Assembly: GCF_022496765.1 (NCBI RefSeq)
Contig: NZ_VANV01000022.1
Span: forward strand, 1 to 64,000
DNA: 64,000 nt
Direction of reading: 5' to 3'
DNA from: Acidaminobacter sp. JC074
GTDB taxonomy: Bacteria; Bacillota; Clostridia; Peptostreptococcales; Acidaminobacteraceae
The position numbers and the translations under genes are program-made. How positions within the stretch are numbered: position 1 is the first letter of the stretch; each line of letters opens with the position of its first letter. Positions 1-7,929 of the stretch are shown here, one piece after another. The notes beneath the pieces are model-generated. The model was given only the letters and a program-made list of their open reading frames with translations, was not told the DNA's origin and searched no databases.

Positions 1-100
1 GAAAAACATAGATATGTGATTATTGTCTCAAACAAGTAGTCTAGCTACAGGAGAAGAAACTAATTCACAGCACCTATGTTATATATACAGTAAATATAAA

Positions 101-137
101 ATAATGAAACAGTAGCTAAACTACTTAACTTCATTAT
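101..137. promoter_or_regulatory. Hyphenated palindrome before the NAD(P)H reductase gene
   Basis: Outer arms ATAATGAA (101-108) and TTCATTAT (130-137) enclose inner arms AGTAG (111-115) and CTACT (121-125), ending 13 bases before the start codon at 151. The dyad is imperfect: the inner and outer arms have centres one base apart. It could be an operator for a redox- or drug-responsive repressor, or a leader hairpin next to the AAGGAGAAG ribosome binding site. No regulator gene is visible upstream within the window. Confidence 0.35.
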
Positions 138-150
138 ACAAGGAGAAGTT

Positions 151-747
151 ATGAAAGTATTAGTTGTTCAAGCGCATCCAACAATGGAAAAATCAGTTGT
201 TAATAAGGAAATGTTATCTTATTTAGAAGGCAAGGACGATGTGACAGTTAGAAGATTGTATGATTTATATCCTGACTGGCAGATTGATAAAGATCAAGAG
301 CAAGCAGCTTGTGAAGCTGCAGATAGAATTGTTATTCAGTTTCCTTTTTACTGGTACAACATGCCTGCACTGATGAAAAAATGGTTTGATGAAGTATTTG
401 AATACAATTGGGCCTTTGGACCAGAAGGTGATCGTTTAAAAAATAAGGAATTTCTAGCTGCTATTACTATTGGTGGACCAGATTGGTCTTATCAGGCGGG
501 GGAGTACAACACTTTTGCAGTATCAGAGTTTTTAAAGCCAATTCAGCAAACAGCAATCTTATCTCAAATGAAGTATAGAAAACCATTTAGGGTACACGAT
601 TCAGTCAGAGTTGGCTTAACAAATGATTCTGATGAATTATCAAGTATTGCAAAAGCCTACTACGACCATATAACGGACCCATTACTTGATCCTGAGAAAA
701 AACTGGAAGCTTTAAATAAGGAAGTTGCTGATCAAGGAAGAGAATAA
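151..747 (+). CDS. NAD(P)H dehydrogenase (quinone)-like flavodoxin-fold oxidoreductase
   Basis: A 198-residue cytoplasmic flavoprotein of the KefF/MdaB/YwrO type, which transfers two electrons from NAD(P)H to quinones or other electrophiles. The N-terminal strand MKVLVVQAHP followed by a Ser/Asn-containing phosphate-binding loop (residues 5-19) and the FPFYWYNMPALMKKWFDEVF stretch (about 64-83) are typical of the family, and the length is normal. Start is ATG at 151 with AAGGAGAAG just upstream. It stands alone, with about 145 bases before the next gene. The substrate cannot be told from sequence; a role in detoxifying quinones or electrophiles is an inference from the family. Confidence 0.85.
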   Translation: MKVLVVQAHPTMEKSVVNKEMLSYLEGKDDVTVRRLYDLYPDWQIDKDQEQAACEAADRIVIQFPFYWYNMPALMKKWFDEVFEYNWAFGPEGDRLKNKEFLAAITIGGPDWSYQAGEYNTFAVSEFLKPIQQTAILSQMKYRKPFRVHDSVRVGLTNDSDELSSIAKAYYDHITDPLLDPEKKLEALNKEVADQGRE

Positions 748-892
748 TGCTCCTAGAAAGATGAGTTTCTCATTACTGTGTGAAAAGGTGCTTTAATGCA
801 GTACAATCATACTGATGATATATTCTTAAAGAGTGGTATTGTGGTAAAATAATATAAATGGTATGTAGAGGATTTTATTTTTAGGAGAGCAT

Positions 893-1843
893 ATGAAAAA
901 AGTATTGGTAACCGATTTAATTCCAGAAAGTTCTATTAACTTATTACAAGAACATTTTGATGTAACTGTAAATAAAAAAGGTAGAAACTTAACAAAAGAT
1001 GAAATGATGGTAGAGTTTAAAAAGTATGATGGGATACTGACTATGTTTACAGATACTGTTGACCAAGATATTATAGAAACTTTAGACCATACAGAAATCA
1101 TTGCCAACTATGCAGTTGGTTATAATAACATTGATACAGAGTGTGCAAGATCAAAAGGGATAATCGTAACCAATACACCGGGAGTTTTGTCTGATACGAC
1201 GGCTGAAACTGCTTGGGCATTATTGTTTGCTGTCTCAAGAAGAGTTGTAGAAGCAGATCATCTATTGAGAAATGGTGGTTGGGGGAGATTTTCTTATGAC
1301 TTTTTATCGGGACAAGATATTTATAAAAAAACTATAGGAATAATTGGAGCGGGGAGAATCGGTCAAAAAATGGCAGAAAAGACTGTGGGTTTTCATATGC
1401 CCATTCTTTATCATAATCGTAATAGAAATTTTGAGTTTGAAGAGAAGTTCAATGCTAAATATGTGGATTTAGAGACCTTGCTAAAAGAATCTGATATTGT
1501 ATCCCTTCACATGCCTTTGACAAATGAAACGCATCATCTTTTAGACTATGAGAAACTCTGTTTAATGAAAGAGCATGCAACTCTAATCAATACAGCTAGA
1601 GGTCCGGTTATTGATGAGAAAGCTCTGATAAAAGTTCTTGAAGAAAAACGAATTTTTGGAGCGGGACTTGATGTTTTTGAACATGAGCCTATGGTTCCTG
1701 AGGCTCTTATAAAAATGAAAAATGTCGTTCTTTTACCGCATATAGGATCTTCTTCCATTGAAACCAGAAGCGCAATGGGCGATTTAGCAGCTAATAATAT
1801 TATTGCAGTCTTAAGTGGGAAGGCCCCTCTAACGCAAGTTTAG
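893..1843 (+). CDS. D-isomer 2-hydroxyacid dehydrogenase (glycerate/glyoxylate reductase-like)
   Basis: NAD(P)-dependent reduction of a 2-keto acid such as hydroxypyruvate or glyoxylate. The 316 residues show a catalytic domain split around a Rossmann domain. The nucleotide loop GAGRIG lies at 152-157, and the catalytic triad of the family is in place: Arg236 (in NTARGP), Glu265 (in DVFEHEP) and His283 (in LPHIG). The start ATG at 893 has an AGGAGAG site eight bases upstream. The sequence resembles D-glycerate dehydrogenases more than phosphoglycerate dehydrogenases, because there is no C-terminal ACT domain and no serine-pathway neighbour. Exact substrate uncertain. Confidence 0.88.
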   Translation: MKKVLVTDLIPESSINLLQEHFDVTVNKKGRNLTKDEMMVEFKKYDGILTMFTDTVDQDIIETLDHTEIIANYAVGYNNIDTECARSKGIIVTNTPGVLSDTTAETAWALLFAVSRRVVEADHLLRNGGWGRFSYDFLSGQDIYKKTIGIIGAGRIGQKMAEKTVGFHMPILYHNRNRNFEFEEKFNAKYVDLETLLKESDIVSLHMPLTNETHHLLDYEKLCLMKEHATLINTARGPVIDEKALIKVLEEKRIFGAGLDVFEHEPMVPEALIKMKNVVLLPHIGSSSIETRSAMGDLAANNIIAVLSGKAPLTQV

Positions 1844-1928
1844 AATAAAATTTGACTTCTTAGTGTGGAGGAGTTTGGAAAGTATTGTTTTTCTTTAACT
1901 GAACTCATTAATTGGATAATGAAATGAA

Positions 1929-1954
1929 CGAAGACCGATTGTCAATCGGTCTTT
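1929..1954. terminator. Bidirectional terminator between convergent genes
   Basis: Perfect 10-bp stem AAGACCGATT / AATCGGTCTT with a three-base loop, sitting between the convergent dehydrogenase and response-regulator genes. T- and A-rich sequence follows on both strands. Confidence 0.8.
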
Positions 1955-1960
1955 AAATGT

Positions 1961-2590
1961 TTATAGGATCTGATACCTGTTTTTAGGTCGACCTACCGTA
2001 CCGTATTGGTGGATGGTTTCGGCCTTGTTGTTTTCAACTAGGTATTGAATGTATCTGTGTACTGTTTTATAGGACAGTTCAACGGCTATGGAAACATCGT
2101 GTATGGTAACAGGCGAATTTTCATTTCTCATAAATGTTTCAATTTTTTCTAGCGTGATTGCACTGATACCTTTTTCAATGTATTCCTGTTCCTGCTTGAC
2201 TGTATTTTGCGATTGCATGTTCTGTAACTGCAAGTTGATTTTCATCCTGGCAATCAGGTCAGGGGCTTTAATTGGTTTTATGGCAAAGTCTGTAGCACCA
2301 GCATTTAAAAAGTTTTCAGCTGTTTCTTGATTTTCATCTACAGTCAGGACCAGTATAGCTGCTTGAGGTAGATCTTTGGTGATTTTCTTGACTGTTAATA
2401 AACCATCCCATCCAGGCATATGATAATCAATGATGATCAATTGTGGCTTTTCTTTTAAAGCGAGTTTGTAACCCGTTTCACCTTGATCAGCAGTAAAGAC
2501 TGTATAACCGCAAAACTCACAAATTTCTTTAACAGTAAAAAGTATATCATGGTTATCATCAATCACGACGACTTTAATTTTATCTGACAT
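1961..2590 (-). CDS. CitB-family response regulator
   Basis: Cytoplasmic transcription regulator of a two-component system. The receiver domain (residues 5-122) has the acidic pair Asp11-Asp12, phosphoacceptor Asp55, Thr83 and Lys105. After a linker, residues 143-209 form a winged-helix domain ending in YGTVGRPKNRY, the signature of CitB/DcuR/MalR-type regulators. It is the last gene of a four-gene minus-strand operon; the kinase gene ends two bases before its start. A start near TGTTTACTCC (minus-strand GGAGTAAAC) is well placed. CitB-type regulators normally control uptake of organic acids and related anions; here the likely targets are the divergent transporter/peptidase genes (inference). 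Confidence 0.9.
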   Translation of the reverse strand: MSDKIKVVVIDDNHDILFTVKEICEFCGYTVFTADQGETGYKLALKEKPQLIIIDYHMPGWDGLLTVKKITKDLPQAAILVLTVDENQETAENFLNAGATDFAIKPIKAPDLIARMKINLQLQNMQSQNTVKQEQEYIEKGISAITLEKIETFMRNENSPVTIHDVSIAVELSYKTVHRYIQYLVENNKAETIHQYGTVGRPKNRYQIL

Positions 2591-2592
2591 GT

Positions 2593-3975
2593 TTACTCCT
2601 TTTCATCATTGCATATTTGTAGGCTTATGGTTACACGCGTCCCTTGATTTAAGTTACTTTCTATCTGTATACGGCCATCATGTTCTTCGATGATTTGTTT
2701 GGCAAAGGGAAGGCCGAGTCCTGTAGAGCCAACCCCAGAATAACCGATATCGAACAAGTGGTCAATATCTTTATCTTCAATGCCTTTACCATTATCCTCT
2801 AAGCATATTTGAAGCGTTTCATTATCTGAACGACATTTAAGCGAAACAAGTCTATCTGTTTGATTGGCGGTTGCAATTATAGCATTTTCAATAATGTTTA
2901 TAATTGCCCTAGATAGACGAATCTGGTTGCCGCAAACTAGAATGTTGTCATTTTCAGTTTCGAATGAAAAATCAATGGCATCATTGTCAATGGGTACCTG
3001 AGCTCTAACATAGTTGATAAGCTCACCAATGCTGATTCTCTGTCTATGGCTTCCGTATAAGAAACCAGAGATGAGCTCGTTCATTTTTTCGACGGCATTT
3101 TCTATACGCTCTGTATAAGGTTCTAACTTGGTCATATCCTTAGACAACATAAGCATGGAGTTGAGGCCTCTTATGGTCACAAGTGGTGTTTTAAGGTCAT
3201 GTGCCATGGCATTGACTTCCTTGTAAACACGGTTTTCCATGATTTTGGTTTGAGCATCTTTAAGCTCCTTTGCCTTTTGGATATTTTCTTCTAAAACAGT
3301 CATTACTGTGTTGTTGGCCCTAAAGCGCATAGATGTCATTACAGCACTTAGAAGAAGAGGCAGTGTAAAGGAAATACTGATCATATTTTGTATAAAGCCA
3401 TTGTCTAAATATGCGCCTGCAATTTTTATACTGACAGGCAGTTCCGTTTGCCCTATATGAAAGGATGTCATCAAAGGCATTGTGTTTAACCACTGAAGAG
3501 CAATAAAAAGTTGAAGGGCGATAACGAGCTCTGCACTCATATTTTTTAAAGTCATCCTTGCATACTTTGTCAGTAAGATAATGAAAACCATAGTGACCAG
3601 GTCAAGCATAGGTTCAAAAGGCACACCTAGAGCCCATGACAATAGTCTGATAAGCATGTAAAGTCCTAAGATCATCAGACGCTGTGTCATAATAGTCTGA
3701 TGAGAAAATGTAAACTTTACAGATAGTAGTGCTATGAAATAGGCTGTAGATGCAATCAGTGCATAGGAAAAATTAAGTGATGCACTGGCAACAAATAGCT
3801 TTGCACCGTCTCCTGTATGAATGGCTTCTCTGATCCAAACAACTACTGAAAACCAGTTGCCTCTTATAAGAGAAGGCAGTGCCAGATAAAAGAAGGTGAT
3901 AAAGACCAGGATTAAGACTTCCAAAGGAAATTTTTTTATGTTTGATTTATAATAATTAATCATAAAATACCTCAT
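2593..3975 (-). CDS. Multi-TM sensor histidine kinase
   Basis: Membrane sensor kinase, 460 residues. The first ~215 residues hold about six hydrophobic segments (roughly 17-36, 69-90, 96-112, 124-137, 149-165, 196-215) and no extended extracytoplasmic domain. Then follow a short coiled region, the HisKA phosphoacceptor His259 in MAHDLKTP, an N-box around Asn364 (NIIENAI) and the G-boxes DNGKG (394-398) and TGLGL (about 418-422) of a HATPase domain. No PAS, GAF or HAMP domain is evident. It overlaps the upstream gene by 4 bp, so the signal probably comes from the co-transcribed membrane-anchored proteins (inference). It pairs with the response regulator directly downstream. Confidence 0.9.
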   Translation of the reverse strand: MRYFMINYYKSNIKKFPLEVLILVFITFFYLALPSLIRGNWFSVVVWIREAIHTGDGAKLFVASASLNFSYALIASTAYFIALLSVKFTFSHQTIMTQRLMILGLYMLIRLLSWALGVPFEPMLDLVTMVFIILLTKYARMTLKNMSAELVIALQLFIALQWLNTMPLMTSFHIGQTELPVSIKIAGAYLDNGFIQNMISISFTLPLLLSAVMTSMRFRANNTVMTVLEENIQKAKELKDAQTKIMENRVYKEVNAMAHDLKTPLVTIRGLNSMLMLSKDMTKLEPYTERIENAVEKMNELISGFLYGSHRQRISIGELINYVRAQVPIDNDAIDFSFETENDNILVCGNQIRLSRAIINIIENAIIATANQTDRLVSLKCRSDNETLQICLEDNGKGIEDKDIDHLFDIGYSGVGSTGLGLPFAKQIIEEHDGRIQIESNLNQGTRVTISLQICNDEKE

Positions 3976-4550
3976 CTAAAGAGTGACGAAAATGGACCCT
4001 TGATTTCTTGTATATCGTCAACGTAAATCAAAGGTACATCTTCTGTGATGATGTCATTTGACTGACCTGCTACTAGATTGTAGCTTGATGATGAGAAAAC
4101 AAGTTCTATAAGCTGGTCTGTTTTTTTATTACTTCTCATCTTGCCACCAATATAAACACCTATTATCGGAAGGTCGTTGATTTGGGCTTCATCTATCAAA
4201 TCTTTAACACGTTCATATTCCTTTTCATGGTCGATATTATGAAGTACTTCTCCAATATCACTATGAGCGACCACAATAACAAGGGAATTAACCCCATCTA
4301 AATCATCTGACTCAGCACTCGGTTTAAAGACGTTTTCTAAAAGTAAATCATTGGCAACATCCTTGATGATGTAAGTATCAGTAGATTGACCTGCTGATGT
4401 AATCAAGATTTTTTCAGACGCTATAGGCTGTGACAGGTATGTGGCTTGATTAGGTGTAGTCTTTTCCTCATCGTTTATGATCATAATAATACTTGTCGTT
4501 ATTAGGATGCCTAAGATAAACCCGACAATGTTTTTTATATAATTATTCAA
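3972..4550 (-). CDS. Small membrane-anchored extracytoplasmic protein (DUF6305-like)
   Basis: A 192-residue protein with one N-terminal hydrophobic segment (residues 4-24) and a soluble outside domain of about 150 residues. The domain alternates hydrophobic strands and acidic helices (ILITSAGQSTDTYIIKD, SLVIVVAHSDIG, LPIIGVYIGGK, VPLIYVDDI), suggesting a Rossmann-like alpha/beta fold. From memory it resembles the DUF6305 family; I cannot confirm this. No catalytic motif is recognised. It lies between a solute-binding protein gene (8-bp overlap) and a kinase gene (4-bp overlap), so it is probably an accessory sensor or adaptor passing ligand status to the kinase. That role is inference. Confidence 0.6.
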   Translation of the reverse strand: MNNYIKNIVGFILGILITTSIIMIINDEEKTTPNQATYLSQPIASEKILITSAGQSTDTYIIKDVANDLLLENVFKPSAESDDLDGVNSLVIVVAHSDIGEVLHNIDHEKEYERVKDLIDEAQINDLPIIGVYIGGKMRSNKKTDQLIELVFSSSSYNLVAGQSNDIITEDVPLIYVDDIQEIKGPFSSLFR

Positions 4551-6168
4551 GGTCTACCTCCAAGTCTAAGTAATTTAATGCATCTCCACCACTTAAATAG
4601 GGTTCAAAGCCTATTAGGCCTTGAGTAACAGTAATTGGGGTTGTATGGGCCAGTGGTATGGCCGGCATATCTTCTTGGATGATTTCCTGCAGCTCTCGAT
4701 AAAGGGCAGTCCTGAAGTCTTGATCTAGGACTTGTCTTGCCTGTACCAATAGCTTATCAACATTTGGATTTGAATAGTTAGAGTAGTTTGTTGACAATTC
4801 TGATCCGATGTTGTTAGACGAAAATAATGTGAACAGGAAATTGTCAGGATCAATAATGTCACCATTCCATCCTGTTAAAACCATATCATAGTCGCCTTCT
4901 GTTTTTAAACGGATTACTTCTTTCCAAGTCTCTATACGAACATCCGCTGTAATCCCCAGTGGCTCAAGGCTTTCTTTTATAAAGTTCCCCAGTTTTATAG
5001 GTGCGGGGAAGTAATTTCTAGGCGTATCCATGACTAATAAGTCCAGCTTAATCTCTTGACCTGCATAAGGCTCTAAAAGCATAAGTGCTTCTTCTATGTC
5101 ATACTTTGGTGCCAACAATGATTCGTTATGGCCCCACAAAACAGGTGGCACAAAAGTGTTGGCATTTTTAGAAGTTTCATTAAAAGCCCTATCCATCATA
5201 AGACGGCGATCAAATGCATGGGCGATGGCTCTTCTGACATCTTTATTTTCTAAGTAATCATTGTTCATATTTAAAGCGAGATAACCGATGTTGAAAGAGG
5301 GTCTTGTGGCTATTCTCAAGCCGCTTGTTAAAAACTCTCTATCTATGGTTTCTAGATAATTGAGGTCTGCTATATGGAGCTGACCAGATTTTAACTTTTC
5401 CAATCGAACACTTGAATCTTCTATGGTTTCAAAGACAACACCATGGACATTGGCAACTTGTCCCCAGTAATTTTCATTTCTTCTTAAAGTAATGGTGTGA
5501 TCTTCCCATTTACTGAAAATAAACGGACCGGTTCCAATTGGATGTGTATCAAGACTGTCGTTAAATGTCTTAATGGCATCAGGACTGGCTATACCAAAAG
5601 CTGGTTGAGTAAGCGCGCTTAAAAAAGGTGCAAAAGGTCTGTTTAAAACAATTTCAAGTTTATAATCAGACAGCACATTAACTTGATCTACAATACCAGG
5701 AAAACCATCAAAGTTAATAGCCCAGTAGTTAAAATTACCAGCATGATAGGGATTGTCTTTATCCATCCAACGTTCAAAATTAAATTTTATATCATGGGCA
5801 TCTAAAGCAGAGCCATCATGAAATTCAACGTCATCTCTAATGTCAAAGGTCCACACCTGACCACTTTCATCTGCATCCCATTTTGTAGCCAGTGAAGGTA
5901 GTATGGTCCTGCCGTCACTAGAGTGTTTGACCAGAGTATCATAGATATTAACAGTAACTCTAAAAGATTCTTGGTCTGTTTCTGTTGCAGGGTCTAAACC
6001 CAGTGAATCGTGGGCGCGACCAATGTGTAAGATCTTTTGATCTTCACTGTTTGAATTAAAAATATCCTGTAGGAATTCAGCATTGTAATTTCTTGTTGGA
6101 CCAATGATAGCCCATAGGAAAATTGTAACTATACATCCTAATAAAAAAGATTTAACATAAGACTTCAT
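4543..6168 (-). CDS. Membrane-tethered family 5 solute-binding protein (peptide type)
   Basis: A 541-residue extracytoplasmic binding protein of the DppA/OppA (SBP_bac_5) family. The diagnostic features are LATKWDADESGQVWTFDIRDDVEFHDG (first part near residue 93), GTGPF and the LRRNENYWG stretch. The N-terminal segment (about 5-24) is hydrophobic. It contains LLGC but the hydrophobic run continues past the Cys, so it looks like an uncleaved anchor rather than a clean lipoprotein signal. No ABC permease or ATPase gene is nearby. As the first gene of the operon with a kinase and regulator, it more likely senses a peptide-like ligand than feeds an importer (inference). Confidence 0.85.
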   Translation of the reverse strand: MKSYVKSFLLGCIVTIFLWAIIGPTRNYNAEFLQDIFNSNSEDQKILHIGRAHDSLGLDPATETDQESFRVTVNIYDTLVKHSSDGRTILPSLATKWDADESGQVWTFDIRDDVEFHDGSALDAHDIKFNFERWMDKDNPYHAGNFNYWAINFDGFPGIVDQVNVLSDYKLEIVLNRPFAPFLSALTQPAFGIASPDAIKTFNDSLDTHPIGTGPFIFSKWEDHTITLRRNENYWGQVANVHGVVFETIEDSSVRLEKLKSGQLHIADLNYLETIDREFLTSGLRIATRPSFNIGYLALNMNNDYLENKDVRRAIAHAFDRRLMMDRAFNETSKNANTFVPPVLWGHNESLLAPKYDIEEALMLLEPYAGQEIKLDLLVMDTPRNYFPAPIKLGNFIKESLEPLGITADVRIETWKEVIRLKTEGDYDMVLTGWNGDIIDPDNFLFTLFSSNNIGSELSTNYSNYSNPNVDKLLVQARQVLDQDFRTALYRELQEIIQEDMPAIPLAHTTPITVTQGLIGFEPYLSGGDALNYLDLEVDLE

Positions 6169-6190
6169 ATATATACCTCATTCTGATAAT

Positions 6191-6219
6191 AAAGTATATG
6201 AATGTTTCATTATTGTCAA
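6191..6219 (-). promoter_or_regulatory. Sigma-A promoter of the binding-protein/two-component operon
   Basis: On the minus strand a perfect -35 TTGACA (forward 6214-6219) and a -10 TACTTT (forward 6191-6196) are 17 bases apart, followed by the leader of the gene starting at 6168. Confidence 0.65.
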
Positions 6220-6222
6220 TAG

Positions 6223-6236
6223 TGAGAAATTTCTCA
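6223..6236. promoter_or_regulatory. Perfect 14-bp palindrome in the divergent intergenic region
   Basis: TGAGAAATTTCTCA is a perfect dyad just upstream of the minus-strand -35 box and about 90 bases before the AbgT transporter gene. A further half-site-like AGAGAAAT follows directly. Placement between two divergent units suggests an operator; the CitB-type regulator encoded at 1961-2590 is the obvious candidate ligand protein (inference). Confidence 0.45.
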
Positions 6237-6325
6237 GAGAAATATGTCCGAAAAATATTAAATGAAATTTGAACACAGTATACTAGGTTTCGGAAGTTGC
6301 AATTATATTATTTTGAGGAGGATTT

Positions 6326-7888
6326 ATGAGCGCAAATGCACAATTAAAGAAATCTGCTCCAAACAAAGGACCAGAAAAAAAGAATGGATTATTCAACAGG
6401 TTTCTAAATACAGTAGAGGCTGCGGGAAATCGTTTGCCACACCCTGTTACATTATTCATCATCTTTGCATTAGCAGTTATTGTTATTTCAGAAATCGCAT
6501 CAAGAGCAGGTTTAACTGTTACATTCTATGATGCTAAATTTAAAACAGACAAAACAATTCAAGCTGTATCATTAATGACACCAGAAGGTCTTCGTTTTAT
6601 GTTACATACAGCGACAAAGAACTTTACAAGCTTTGCACCATTAGGTACAGTATTAGTAGCTATGCTTGGTGTTGGTGTTGCTGAAGGTACAGGTCTTATA
6701 GGCGCGGCACTTAAAAAAGCTGTATTATCTACACCGTCTAGATTGATCACAGCAATGGTAGTTTTCGCAGGTGTTATGTCAAACGTAGCATCAGATGCTG
6801 GTTATGTTGTACTTGTACCACTTGGTGCTATTGTATTTATCAGCTTTAAGCGTCATCCACTTGCTGGTCTTGCAGCAGCATTTGCCGGTGTATCAGGTGG
6901 TTTCTCTGCTAACTTATTAGTAGGTACACTAGATCCATTATTATCGGGTATCACAAATGAAGCTTTAGCAGCTTCAGGTATGACTGAAACTATTTTACCA
7001 ACTGCAAACTATTTCTTTATGTTTGTATCTACAATTTTAATCACAGTGCTTGGTACATGGGTAACTGAAAAGATTGTTGAGCCGAGACTTGGAGAATACA
7101 AGGGTGGTGCTCATGACGATGAGTCTATGACAGTTACTAAAGAAGAGAAAAAAGGTCTTGTAGCTGCTGGGTTATCATTACTGGTATTTGCGGCAGTTAT
7201 GTTATTTTTAACAGTTCCAGAAAACGCTTTATTAAGAGTTGATGGTGAGTTAAATGACTTTACACACTATGGTTTAGTACCAACAATCATGTTGTTCTTC
7301 TTAATTCCTGGTCTTGCTTACGGTATGGCTTCAGGTACAGTTAGAAATGATAAAGATGTTGTTAAGTTTATGTCTAAGTCAATGTCAACAATGGGTGGTT
7401 ATTTAGTATTATCATTCTTTGCTGCACAGTTTATCAAATACTTTGGTTATACAAACTTAGGTACAATCCTTGCTGTTTCAGGTGCTAGCTTCTTAGAGAG
7501 CATTGGTTTCGTAGGATTCCCATTAGTAGTTGCCTTTATCTTAGTAGCAGGTTTCATCAACTTATTTATTGGTTCAGCTTCAGCTAAGTGGGGTATCATG
7601 GCACCAGTATTCGTACCAATGATGGCTAAGTTAGGTTTCTCACCAGCCTTTACACAATTAGCATACAGAATTGGTGATTCTACTACAAATATTATTTCGC
7701 CACTTATGTCATACTTTGCAATCATCGTTGTATTTGCTCAAAAGTACGATGAAGATTCAGGTATCGGTACATTGATTTCTACAATGTTACCATACTCACT
7801 TGTATTCTTAATTGGTTGGACAATATTATTAGGTATCTGGTATGTAGCAGGTTTCCCAATTGGTCCAGATGCATTTATTGCAATGTAA
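6326..7888 (+). CDS. AbgT-family transporter (p-aminobenzoyl-glutamate type)
   Basis: Integral membrane transporter of 520 residues with about eleven hydrophobic segments. The opening FNRFLNTVEAAGNRLPHPVTLF, the SNVASDAGYVVLVPLGA and AFAGVSGGFSANLL segments and the C-terminal SAKWGIMAPVFVPM and RIGDSTTNIISPLM segments are characteristic of AbgT proteins. Known members import p-aminobenzoyl-glutamate or export sulfonamides using the proton or sodium gradient. The start ATG at 6326 has a strong GAGGAGG site. An M20 peptidase gene follows 41 bases later across a hairpin, which fits import followed by hydrolysis of an amide-bonded substrate (inference). Confidence 0.9.
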   Translation: MSANAQLKKSAPNKGPEKKNGLFNRFLNTVEAAGNRLPHPVTLFIIFALAVIVISEIASRAGLTVTFYDAKFKTDKTIQAVSLMTPEGLRFMLHTATKNFTSFAPLGTVLVAMLGVGVAEGTGLIGAALKKAVLSTPSRLITAMVVFAGVMSNVASDAGYVVLVPLGAIVFISFKRHPLAGLAAAFAGVSGGFSANLLVGTLDPLLSGITNEALAASGMTETILPTANYFFMFVSTILITVLGTWVTEKIVEPRLGEYKGGAHDDESMTVTKEEKKGLVAAGLSLLVFAAVMLFLTVPENALLRVDGELNDFTHYGLVPTIMLFFLIPGLAYGMASGTVRNDKDVVKFMSKSMSTMGGYLVLSFFAAQFIKYFGYTNLGTILAVSGASFLESIGFVGFPLVVAFILVAGFINLFIGSASAKWGIMAPVFVPMMAKLGFSPAFTQLAYRIGDSTTNIISPLMSYFAIIVVFAQKYDEDSGIGTLISTMLPYSLVFLIGWTILLGIWYVAGFPIGPDAFIAM

Positions 7889-7893
7889 TTTTT

Positions 7894-7919
7894 AAAGGCA
7901 TCTATGATGCCTTTTTTTA
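7894..7919 (+). terminator. Rho-independent terminator between transporter and peptidase
   Basis: Stem AAAGGCATC / GATGCCTTT with a 3-base loop and trailing T run. It lies in the 41-base gap before the peptidase gene, so it probably lowers rather than abolishes read-through, making transporter transcripts more abundant than peptidase transcripts. Confidence 0.8.
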
Positions 7920-7929
7920 GGAGGTAATA

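Noticed and set aside
6262..6531. 89-residue open frame overlapping the AbgT start
   Set aside because: It overlaps the transporter in another frame; the transporter has the good ribosome site and family match.
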